Part shown: one piece after another, positions 11,991 through 21,795 of the stretch
Layout: the number at the start of each line of letters is the position of its first letter
Position numbering within the stretch: position 1 is the stretch's first letter
Assembly: GCA_038363925.1 (NCBI GenBank)
Contig: JAQQWL010000006.1
Span: 3,452,501 to 3,516,500 of the forward strand
Length of the DNA: 64,000 bases
Direction: 5' to 3'
Source: Apiospora phragmitis
Lineage: Eukaryota > Ascomycota > Sordariomycetes > Amphisphaeriales > Apiosporaceae
Program-made: the position numbers and the translations under genes
The notes under the pieces: model-generated
Database searches by the model: none
What the model saw: only the letters and a program-made list of their open reading frames with translations
What the model was told of the DNA's origin: nothing

Positions 11991-13366
11991 ATGAAGGACT
12001 CATACACCTTACCGGCTGCGGCGGACATGCACGTCCACTTGAGGGACGGTGACATGCTGAAAGCCGTTGTCCCCACGATCCGTAATGGCGGGGTCGATAC
12101 TGTATATGTCATGCCCAATCTCGTAAGTTCTATACAACCACATATTCGCAAGACCAGGTGACTCAAACATCCATTCATGGGAGACAACCTCTAATATCAA
12201 TGTCTGTTTTAGGCGCCGCCTGTCACCACTGTTGCCGCCGCATTGGAGTACAAGAAGCGCCTGCAAGATGTGGATTCGAGCATCAACTACCTGATGACTC
12301 TTTACTTGCACGAAACCATCACCCCCGATGTTGTTCGTGAAGCAAAGAAGGCCGGCATAGCGGGCATAAAGGTACACCCTTGCTCAAACGCTCCTGTAAC
12401 CCAATGCTTATATGTAATTACTAGTCCTACCCTGCAGGTGTTACCACGAATAGTTCTTCAGGTGTCGTCAGCTATAAGCCCTTCTACCCGGTTTTTGAGG
12501 CCATGCAAGAAGTCGGAATGGTACTCAATCTCCACGGCGAGGTCCCCAGTGATAAGAAGGACGTGACAATCCTGAACGCTGAGAGCAAGTTCATCCCCAC
12601 CCTGAAGGACCTTCATCGACGCTTTCCCAAACTGTAAGCATATGAGCATGCCTTTTACTCCTTGGTTCATGACTCGGTTGCAACTCTAACGTCGCTAGGA
12701 AAATTGTATTGGAGCACACAACAACAGCCGATGCCGTTGAGGCTGTTCGAAGCTGTGGCGAGACGGTAGTTGCTACCATTACGGCCCATCACCTCTCCCT
12801 CTTGGTTGACGACTGGGCTGGAAATGTCTACTGTTTCTGCAAGCCGGTGGCCAAGGTGAGCCTCAACATGCAGCTAACTAACACGGGCCTGTTGACTAAT
12901 ACAATCGCAGACCCCGGAAGACAGGAAGAAGCTGCTTGATGCCCTAGTGAACAGCAATGGCAAGTTCTTCCTAGGAACCGACTCGGCTCGTAAGTTGCTG
13001 CCCACAGTGATCTGCCATGAACAATATCATACTAAGTCAGGAATAGCCCACGATATCAGTGCCAAGAAGGGGACAGGAAATGCAGCTGCAGGCGTGTTCA
13101 CACAGCCATTTGCATGCCAGTATGTGCTCAGCTCGCTCGAAGAGGCCATCGAAAGAGGCGACATCAAAGACGAGCAGGTCACAGAGGAGCTTCTCCGGGG
13201 CTTCCTGAGTGAATGGGGTCGGGAGTTCTACGGGATCGAGAAGGCTACCAAGCATATTCTGGTCAAAAAGGGCAATGCTACCATCCCCGAGTCTATCAAA
13301 GACGCTGGGGTTGAGGTAGTTCCTTTCAGAAAGGGCGAGACCACGTGGAGTGTGGAATGGCAGTAA
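11991..13366 (+). CDS. URA4: dihydroorotase (type II, pyrimidine biosynthesis)
   Basis: Catalyses the third step of de novo UMP synthesis, cyclising carbamoyl aspartate to dihydroorotate. Six exons: 11991-12122, 12213-12371, 12425-12633, 12699-12855, 12911-12989, 13047-13366, giving 351 residues with consistent phases. Zinc ligands of the amidohydrolase fold are visible: HVH in DMHVHLRDG (His14, His16), the carboxylated Lys97 in GIKSYPAGVTTN, His in NLHGEV and LEHTTT, and the catalytic Asp in GTDSAPH. The acceptor at 12423-12424 was chosen over the CAG at 12435-12437 because only the former keeps SYPAGVTTN in frame. Start at ATG 11991 because homologues begin with a short stretch before AAADMHVHLRDG. 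No frame breaks. Confidence 0.95.
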
Positions 13367-15585
13367 TCGAGTTCGGTAGTATCCGCTTTGTTGCCAATCA
13401 GCTCGCGGACCCGACTTCTGCTGCCCGTCAGCTTATGGACCCGAGTCGGGGTGACAGCGCATTAACGGGGGTGATAGATACGCACGTACTCTACCTAATT
13501 ACTGACTGTGACGAGCCTACCGATACTTATCGGTGGGCGCATTCGCTATATTGTTAAGCGGCCGTTCAAGCGGTTCGTTAACAAGGATATGTTGGCAGAG
13601 ACCTAGAACTCAGGGCATCCGATCCGAGGCATCCCACCGTGGTGTAACGACATTGCCGTTTTTTGTGACTCGAGCTCAGATCAGCCAGAGCTGCTCTTTC
13701 GCTTGAAACCAATACTGGACACAATTTCCGGGTTTTGTTTCCGTAGCACAAGGCCTTCGAGCCGCAACTTGACGTGTTTGTGAGTGGCTCCGCCGGGTAG
13801 GTAACCTGCCAACATGCAAGCTTCCACGCAGCGTTCCTGCATGGCGCTCGGGCCCTCATGGCACATTACTCGCTCATTGCAAACCATGTAAACCATCTTG
13901 TCCGATGCCAGAGTATTACACAGGACGATAGACGAGCTTACTTCCATGACCATACCATTGGAGGCAGTTATGCAGGTGCCAGTCGGTATAGATACCCATC
14001 GAAGGGACAGGCCTGTCCTTAAGGAAGTAAAAAGGAGACTTTGGAGACGTGGATGCATCAAATCTTAAGGTTGGTTAAGTGGTATCTCAAAGGCGGTGCC
14101 ACCGTGTAAGTATGCCCTGCTTGACATGAGTTGTATAGGATACCTGGTTGAGGTGGGAGGGTGAGATACCCCTCATCGCTTTGGTGATCTTGGCAACTAT
14201 AGCTCATTCATTATGCTTAGGTGTGTTACTTGTTGCTCAGGTCGATTACCTTGAACACGCATATAGGTAGACACGAGTGTTCTGTCAGGGCGGCTTTGGT
14301 TCGGCTGAAAGCGCATCTATAGACGCACGTTTCCGCATCAGTTCTATACGGATGGTGTACCGTGTGAGAGAGCCCAACAAGTTTCTCCTATATCGTCCAA
14401 CTAGCCTACCTGTCCCCTTCGTCTCCATGGCAAGCGCGGTGCGTGGAGAGAGATTGTGATTTTGATGGGCTTCAGATACGGGCTAGAGAAGCAGGGTTAC
14501 AGCTGTTTGTCCTGCTGTCTAGTCCTTGTTGGAATAAGAAGCAGGGGATCATTGGGCGATAGCGCGATAAGCCTAGAATCTGCCAGGGGTTTTTGGTGTG
14601 GAATTGTGGGACGGTCGAATCTCGGCCACCGATAATTCATCACGCTTTCTGCGTTTCCATGTAGGTATGTAGACCACCCGGCGGGCTGCTTGCGAAAGGA
14701 GAAAAACCCAGAGCGGGACGGGCACTTCCCTCTCTGGAAATTTCCCCCTCTGGAAATTTCCCCCCTCTGGAAATCGCCGTTACGGATCCCACCCTGGCAA
14801 CCACGTCGTCGAATGTTGGTTGGTATTTAGTAGGCAGAACTTAGAAGGTAGCGATTCACAAAGATGGCACTCAACGGCCCGGCTAGGACTAAAACAGAGG
14901 GTAGGACGGGTCCGTCTCATGTCACTTGTATTATTGTGATGAACGGTAGGCACTGTAGTGCAAAAAAGAACTTGAGATGAGTTCAAGGCAAAGCAGTAGT
15001 CGTAGCAGGAAGCCAGCAGTCTTCAAGGTACCACCCTACGTGTGGAATAGGTAAATACCTACAAGTAGGTAATAATAAATCTGCTCCTCCCGGCCTCTCT
15101 CTCCCCCCTCTCACTACAAATCAAGCGGTCGAATTTATACCCATATCTTTCCCTCTTCCTTCCTCAGTCCTTCCCTGATCCTTCTCTTACCGACTCTCAC
15201 TCTCACTCCCACCCTCACTACTACCCGACTGTAAGACTGCACGGAACATACAAGGCTGTAGACGTATGTAGGTCGGACCCCGAGTGGCCACGCCAAGCCA
15301 CAGCCTTTTTTGAGTTAAACCCGACCCTCTCCTCCCATGCAGATGTTGATCCCCACCAACACCTCCCAGGCATGCGTACCAGATATTTATTGCAAGCACG
15401 GGAAATGGGCGGTGAAAGCCTTCTCAATCCCCGGCGACCATTTTTGCTGACACCCTTCTCTCTGTTTCTCTAGATCCGACGCTGTCTGTTCATAAAAGGC
15501 AACATCAACAACTCCTAGAGAGTCCCCGTTCTTCTCGACAAACCTACACCTGCTCGTTCTTCCTGCACCCATATCCGTCGCAGTC
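13367..15585. other. intergenic, about 2.2 kb, with CT-rich promoter
   Basis: 3' flank of the dihydroorotase gene and long 5' region of HMG-CoA synthase. The 120 bp around 15085-15210 are strongly CT-rich (CTCTCTCCCCCCTCTC), typical of highly expressed fungal promoters. A 125-codon open frame on the minus strand (13681-14058) has no recognisable domain. Near-palindromic TACCTACAAGTAGGTA at 15056-15071. Confidence 0.5.
14732..14774. repeat. short tandem repeat, about 17-bp unit, 2.6 copies
   Basis: Direct repeats of CTCTGGAAATTTCCCC, the third copy cut short after GGAAAT. Each unit contains the palindrome GGAAATTTCC. Confidence 0.75.
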
Positions 15586-17313
15586 ATGGCCGCCCGCCCC
15601 CAGAACATTGGCATCAAGGCCATTGAATTGTACTTCCCCAGCCAGGTACGTTTTGCAGAGCCAATGCTTTGATTTCTTCTCTATAGTTGCTTCGGTTTCC
15701 CGGCCGCATGGCGCATAGCAGCCCTTGGGAGCATGGGCTCGACAGCTTTGTTGTTGCTCAACCAGGAAAAAAAAGAAAACACCATGGATTTGCCCCTCCC
15801 CCTCACCTGCCGAAGTCGCATGGACCCCTAAATTGACACAACCTTCTCCCCACAGTATGTCGAACAGACTGAGCTCGAGAAGCACGATGGCGCCAGCGCT
15901 GGCAAGTACACTATTGGTCTTGGTCAGACTAAAATGACCTTCTGCGACGACCGAGAGGGTATGTTCCAATCTATTTGTCCTCCTGTACTGCGCCTCGCTG
16001 CTGGTTTTCACTGAACTGACGCGATGTTTGTGTGTTACCTTAGACATCTACTCGCTCGCTCTTACCGCTACCTCGAAGCTCCTCAAGAACTACAATGTCG
16101 ACGTCAACAGCATTGGCCGCCTCGAGGTCGGCACCGAGACCATTCTCGACAAGTCCAAGTCGGTCAAGTCGGTTTTGATGCAGCTCTTCGGCAGCAACAC
16201 CAACATCGAGGGTGTCGATACCGTAAACGCTTGCTACGGCGGTACCAATGCCTTCTTCAACGCCCTTAACTGGGTCGAATCTTCCGGCTGGGATGGTCGT
16301 GACGCTATTGTTGTCGCTGGTGACATCGCCCTTTATGCCAAGGGCAATGCGCGCCCCACGGGTGGTGCTGGCTGTGTCGCTATGCTGGTTGGCCCCAACG
16401 CCCCGATTGTCGCTGAGCCCGGTCTGCGCGGATCCTACATGTCTCATGTCTACGATTTCTACAAGCCTGACCTGACCAGCGAGTACCCCTACGTCGATGG
16501 CCACTACTCGGTCAACTGCTACTTCCAGGCTCTGGATGCCGCCTACAAGGCTTATGGCGAGCGCGAAGCCAAGCTCCAGGGCACCAACGGCAATGGCCAC
16601 GCTGCCACTGACTCTACCAAGACTGCCCTGGATCGCTTTGACTACCTGGCTTTCCACTCTCCTACCTGCAAGCAGGTCCAGAAGTCCTACGCCCGTCTCT
16701 TGTACCATGACTACCTTGCCAACCCCGACAGCCCGGCCTTTGCCGAGGTCCCTGGTGAGCTTCGCGACATGCCCTATGAGAAGTCTCTCACGGACAAGGT
16801 CGTGGAGAAGACTTTCATGGGCCTGACCAAGAAGCGCTTCGCCGAGCGTGTCCAGTCTGCTATCAACATTGCGACTATGTGCGGAAACATGTACTGCGCC
16901 AGTGTCTGGAGCAGTCTGGCAAGCTTGGTCGGCAACGTCGAAAGTGCTACCCTTCAGGGCAAGCGCATCGGTTTGTTCAGCTACGGTTCCGGTCTGGCAT
17001 CAAGTTTCACATCGTTCCGTATCAACGGCAGTACCGAGCAGATCTCCAAGGTTTTGGACATCCCTAACAAGCTGGCTTCGCGACGATCTCTCAGCCCCAA
17101 GGAGTACGAAGCTGTAAGTTGATGAATTATTTCACCGTTGACTATTGAACAACATTGTGCTAACTGAACCTATAGTTCTGCGACTTGCGCCACCAGGCCC
17201 ACCTCCAGAAGGACTTCACTCCCAAGGGTGATATTTCCACGATTGTCCCCGGAACATATTACCTCGAGAAGGTCGATGACATGTTCAAGCGGTTCTACGC
17301 AGTCAAGGAATAA
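15586..17313 (+). CDS. ERG13: hydroxymethylglutaryl-CoA synthase
   Basis: Condenses acetyl-CoA with acetoacetyl-CoA to HMG-CoA, the committed entry to the mevalonate and sterol pathway. Four exons, 15586-15645, 15856-15958, 16044-17113 and 17176-17313, total 456 residues, the usual length. The catalytic Cys118 is in [13 protein letters not shown]. The segments [31 protein letters not shown] and the conserved AFHSPTCK with its catalytic His are all present, and the C-terminus has [10 protein letters not shown]. The first intron (210 nt) is longer than the others and follows only 20 codons, as often in fungal HMGS genes. CT-rich promoter upstream suggests strong expression. No frame breaks. Converges on a sterol-reductase-like gene. 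Confidence 0.97.
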
Positions 17314-17863
17314 GATCTTGACAATAACATAGACCTTTGATATTGATTCGACGCAGCCACCGAGGTGGCGAACGTGGCCATGCGATGTTGTCTTGTCTCT
17401 AAAGGACAATGATATCGTCGGATCACAACATAATGGTGCTCTCATGAGGGAATACCACCAGTCACGAGTGGAGGAAACGATGCAACGAAAGTAGACGTCC
17501 AAAGAAAGAAACGTCGAAATTTTAATAATGCCGAGACTATAATATCTCGGCCACCCTAGAGGCTTGTATATACCAGGGGGCTTTCTATAAGGCAACTATT
17601 CTTGCAAGCATTGCTTCGAGCCAGATAAATAGACTTTTACACTACCAATGTCCGACCACCTGCGATGAGTTAGATAAGAATGCATGTGACTATAGTTGGA
17701 TGCGTCACACTTGCTTTGAGAGGGATTAGTGACATCTGTCGTGCTCTGATGCCCCAATGCTGGTATATATACATGCTTATGGCACCAACCATACCAGCGG
17801 ATCCTCGCATTGCTTTTTGATTGTACACATATATACATCTATTGCATCTCGTTCTTGATATTT
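17314..17863. other. intergenic between convergent genes
   Basis: Two 3' UTRs face each other here. AT-rich ATATATAC stretches near 17765 and 17825; no gene seen. Confidence 0.5.
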
Positions 17864-19558
17864 TTACAAGGTCTTCTGCTTCTGCTCCTCCTCCTCTCCG
17901 CCTTTCGTCCACTTCCAGGTCGCCTTGCGGTGGAGCCAGTAGTCGCCGCTCTGGATGCTGCGGACGATGCCGACGAGCCCGCCGAGGGGCCACGTCTTCT
18001 TGACGGCGCCCTTCCAGCCGCCCTCCTCGGGCGCGTCCTTGACGCGGACCTTGTCGTAGACGTCGGGCAGGTTCGCCGCCGTCGCCTGGTACTTGCGACG
18101 GAGGGCCTCGTACCACGTCCGGATCGGGCCGTAGGCGCCGTTGCCGTTCTCGCCTTCGCCCCAGAACTCGGACCGCTCGTAGTACGTGTGCGCGTACAGC
18201 CACTTCATGCCGCCGAGCTCCTGCAGCTTGGACTCGAGGGCGCGGTTCGCTGACACGAAGGCGGCGCGGTCCGAGGGGCCCCAGCCCCAGACGCCGATGT
18301 TGAGCATCTCGCCGTAGGCGGGCGATGACTGGGCTCCTCCTCCTTCTTCCTGCTTCTGCTGCTGGGTATGGCGCAGGTGCGGGTGGAACGTGGGGCCCGC
18401 AGGGGTCTTGAGGGGGCAGAGCCACAGGGGCCAGATGCCGAGCGAGTCGTCCACGTAGTCGACGAAGGCCTCAGCCGTCTCGTAGGGCAGCGCGAGGTCC
18501 TGGACGAAGAACTTGGCGCTCTCGCCGCTGGCGTGCAGGGCGCGGTAGAGCATGCGGGTGTGGAGGAAGTCGTCGAGGAACCAGCGGAAGAAGCGGGTGA
18601 AGGGCACGGGGCGGAAATAATCAAAAGCGGCCGCGCCGACCCAGAAGCCGCCGCGGTCGTACCGGAACAGGTACTCGGCGAGCGGGATGTGCTCCGTGAC
18701 GCGGCCCGTCGTCAGCGCGGTGGCGGGGCTGGCCGAGTCGGACGCCGACGACGAGGGCAGCGCCCGCGTCACGTCCTGCACGTGCAGGTAGAACCGGGGG
18801 TCCCACGCCGCGCTGAAGGTCTGCGGCTGCTGGCCCGGCGGCGGCGGTTCGTCCGTCAGCGTGCCGCTCACGACGACGCCGTGGTCCTTGGAGAAGAGGA
18901 TGCCGTCCACGTAGTCGTTCTCGGGCTTCGCGCACTCCTCCTGGACGACGCGGATGGCCTCGGCGACGCTCGTCGTGCGGCGGTACGTCGTGCGCAGGTA
19001 GCGCTTGGCCTCGATCAGCTGCAGCTCCAGGAGCGTGGTCACGCCCAGGGTGCCGACAGACCCGGCGGCGCCCTTGAAGAGGTCGGCGTACTGGTCCTTG
19101 GCCGCATTGCCCGCGGCGAGCTCGGACACATCGGGGTGCCCCGGGTTGGCCACGTTCACGACCTGGCCATCAGGGAGGACCATCTCGACGCCCTTGACCG
19201 TCTCGTCGAAGTAGCCCCAGCGGAAGCTGCTGCTCTCGCCGGCGGTGCCCGCGTAGCCGCCGCCGGCCGTGATGCCGGGGAACTCCATGACGACGGGCGG
19301 GATGAGGCCGTGCGGCAGGGTGGCCTCGACGAGGCGGTCCATGGGCACGTTGGGCTCGACGAGCGCGGTGCGCTTGGCCTTGTCGACCTGGAGGACATTG
19401 CGCAGCGACGAGATGTCGACGAGGCGGGCGGCCTTTTTCAGGTGCGCCGGCCGCGTCGAGTTGGTGGACCCGTGGAAGATGCGATACGGCTCCGACCGGT
19501 CGAAAAAGGATTTGATGGTGGATGAGATGAGGCTCACGGACTTCTTGTGTCGCTCCAT
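17864..19558 (-). CDS. FAD-binding delta(24)-sterol reductase-like protein
   Basis: Intronless 564-residue protein of the FAD-linked oxidase (PCMH) fold, resembling fungal homologues of DHCR24/DIMINUTO, which reduce the C24 double bond of sterols with NADPH. Visible: substrate/FAD entry segment FHGSTNSTR (29-36), the cofactor strand MEFPGITAGGGYAGTAGESS (91-110), and VEMVLPDGQVV. The GAAGSVGTLGV turn follows, as in other family members. The C-terminal half has many aromatic residues and a low-complexity loop (HTQQQKQEEGGG) and ends in a Lys/Glu-rich tail. Unlike animal DHCR24 there is no N-terminal membrane anchor. Third codon positions are very GC-rich compared with neighbouring genes, which also creates long spurious open frames on the opposite strand. 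Exact substrate in this fungus is unproven; a different FAD oxidase function is possible. Confidence 0.82.
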   Translation of the reverse strand: MERHKKSVSLISSTIKSFFDRSEPYRIFHGSTNSTRPAHLKKAARLVDISSLRNVLQVDKAKRTALVEPNVPMDRLVEATLPHGLIPPVVMEFPGITAGGGYAGTAGESSSFRWGYFDETVKGVEMVLPDGQVVNVANPGHPDVSELAAGNAAKDQYADLFKGAAGSVGTLGVTTLLELQLIEAKRYLRTTYRRTTSVAEAIRVVQEECAKPENDYVDGILFSKDHGVVVSGTLTDEPPPPGQQPQTFSAAWDPRFYLHVQDVTRALPSSSASDSASPATALTTGRVTEHIPLAEYLFRYDRGGFWVGAAAFDYFRPVPFTRFFRWFLDDFLHTRMLYRALHASGESAKFFVQDLALPYETAEAFVDYVDDSLGIWPLWLCPLKTPAGPTFHPHLRHTQQQKQEEGGGAQSSPAYGEMLNIGVWGWGPSDRAAFVSANRALESKLQELGGMKWLYAHTYYERSEFWGEGENGNGAYGPIRTWYEALRRKYQATAANLPDVYDKVRVKDAPEEGGWKGAVKKTWPLGGLVGIVRSIQSGDYWLHRKATWKWTKGGEEEEQKQKTL

Positions 19559-20267
19559 TTTCTCCGAAACTTTGTGGTAGTTAACCTAGTACCTGGTGCT
19601 TGTGTAATTCTCAATATTTGTTAACCCCGTCAATTCCCGTATTTCCTGCACTGTTGTTTGCTTCCCAGGTGCTGCATCGGACCCGTGTGTTTTACCAGAC
19701 AGAGCGCATCCGAGGTCACGACCGAGCAATCGACTCAATGGCAATTGCACTTTGATATGCTTTTGGGTCTTACAGATGCGACTATGCGAAAAGACGACAG
19801 ACAGCAACGTGGAGGCCCGAAGGTTCAATGGAAATAAATTTCCGAGATAGTTGCAGTCGATTGGCAGCCAACGCTCAGACTCGGCGCTAACGGACCGGGG
19901 ATCGGGCGCGCCTCCAAGCCGCTGGGTTAGGGGACTTCGGGGGAAACCGCTGGTCACTTTTGATTTATGGAATCGAATATGATCTGTCAAAAACAGATCA
20001 CATCATTATATTATATAAATAAATGCCTGTATAAATAGATATGAAACCAGATAGTCTCCGCATATGCTTGATGTGGGTATCAATTTGTGCTATACGGAGT
20101 ACTTGCGTTTCGTATCATCTATGCACACCTTACGCCCCAAGATGTATGCATCAGGTTATTCATGTGCGACTTCAAGTACCAATATTACTCCAAAACTCCT
20201 CCAGCCTGGCCTACGCAACCGATGCCAGGGATTCTTCATCCCCTGACGTACTAGCAACCAGGCTCCT
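19559..20267. other. intergenic, promoter of FAD reductase-like gene
   Basis: Very AT-rich stretch at 20003-20040 (ATTATATTATATAAATAAAT). No coding signal. Confidence 0.5.
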
Positions 20268-21795
20268 TTATAACTTCGCAGGCGTGTTCGGGAACGAAGA
20301 CTTTCGCCCGACCCTTTCGTACGCGAACTTCCGGAGATCCTCCTCGGTGAAAGGACTCAGGTTCTTGACGTTGATGTTGACCTCCTTCAAGGTCTTGGCT
20401 TTGATCGTGGTGAAACTCGACTGGATCTCTTGAGGACTTCGACAAGCCTGGCTGATAAACTTCGCCCATCCGTCGAAACACCGGGCAGACTGTGGCGCTT
20501 TTTCCAGAATGGCGGCAAACACGTGCGGCATCGCCTCGTATTCCTCAAAGACGACGGCGACACCATCCTTGACCAGCTTAGACACAAGCCACTTATCCTC
20601 GTCTGCTAGGCATTCCCAGCCGCAGCACACGTAGATAGGCGGCGCCCCCTCCAGGAAGCATTCAAGTGTAAGCAAGCCAATGGATGGAGGAGAAAATCGT
20701 CATCAATATAGAGGTGTTTCCGTGGTGGCTGAGCAGGCCAGATGGCATCTTTCGGCTGCTTGATATCTGCGAGATCTCGCGGCCGAGGTAAATAGTCCCA
20801 CTTCTGATTTGCCGTCCATGATGGCATGCTCTGGACAATATCTAGCCATGGTGAGTTGGCGGCTACCCCGGCCGGCAGGGGAACCTCTCTTTCGTGTCCA
20901 AACCAGGTGACCTTGAGGCCCATGCGCCGGATTTCAAGGACTGTCTGCAGAAGAGCTAGACTCAGATTTCCTCCAGCGCTATGACCGTTAGCAAGTAGTA
21001 TGGAAGCAGGCATGGGCTACCTTACCTGTCGCCGCTGAATACGATATTGGAGGCATCAACAGCCGCATGAACAGCTCCAGGAGGCGGGTAGAGGAGTGCC
21101 AAATAAGAGACGAGAGCATCCAGTAGCGCTGAAGGGAATGGATCTTGGGGCGCAAGTCGGTATCGGACGGAGTATACTCTCCCACCAGTCAACTTTGCTA
21201 GCCTCTTCGTCGTTGGCCGATGGGACGCCGGGTCCATTAGGTAGTAGGCGCCACCATGGAAGTATAGTATCGTGACATCACTGCTGCACTCCTTCATCAT
21301 TTCGCCGTATTTCTTCTCCTCGGGTATTGCTGGTAGCTCGGAGCTGGGCGTCGCGGCCGCACGGTAACCTGTCCACTCCGCCTCGACCGGAATAATATCC
21401 GGAACTCTGCATTTCCCATCGCTAACAACGAATTGACCCTTTGACGAGTCAATAGCAGCAACGAGAACATCTCGGATACTCTCCTCTGGCGGAACCTGTG
21501 ACGACACCTTGCTGACCCATATCCGACCTTTGATTCCCGGATCTCGAAGTGACATGCGCTGTGTCTTCGATATAGGCTGCGGTTTTGGCTGATCCAAGAG
21601 GCTGCGTATAAACGAGACTATCACGTTCTCTCTCAGACCTAGGTAGCGGGACGGTTCTGACATTTTAAGGACATGCAATAACACGACCCGGATGACAGAA
21701 GGGATTTGCGGCAGCACAGTCCAGAACAGCTGAAGACGTGCCGTCGCTGCCTTCGTTGCCTTCGTGACACCACTCTTTGGCTTCTGTTCTGCCAT
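20268..21795 (-). CDS. alpha/beta hydrolase, steryl acetyl hydrolase-like (HSL family), one frame break
   Basis: Serine esterase of the Abhydrolase_3/HSL group, related to yeast SAY1, which removes acetyl groups from sterols in the ER/lipid-droplet system. The N-terminal 60 residues include a hydrophobic helix (VLPQIPSVIRVVLLHVL) that may anchor it. The oxyanion-hole motif FHGGAYYL lies at about 179-186; the nucleophile Ser256 is in GDSAGGN, reconstituted exactly across the 47-nt intron 20979-21025; the acid and base fit LADED and EYEAMPH near the C-terminus. ATG 21795 is used because of its CACCATGGC context. The frame changes at the CCCCC run 20645-20649 (plus strand), equal to one missing base; with it the gene is 494 codons. 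The C-terminal frame then runs cleanly from GAPPIYVCCGW to the stop. Confidence 0.85.

Noticed and set aside
12372..12437. Alternative intron end at CAG 12435-12437 in the dihydroorotase gene
   Set aside because: It would delete SYPAG and shift the frame before the conserved VTTN; the acceptor at 12423-12424 preserves both.
13681..14058. 125-codon open frame on the minus strand
   Set aside because: No recognised domain, mixed codon use; could be a real small gene but nothing supports it.
18368..19525. 385-codon plus-strand frame antisense to the FAD enzyme
   Set aside because: A shadow of the very GC-rich codons of the minus-strand gene: Arg/Gly/Val-rich repeats and no domain.
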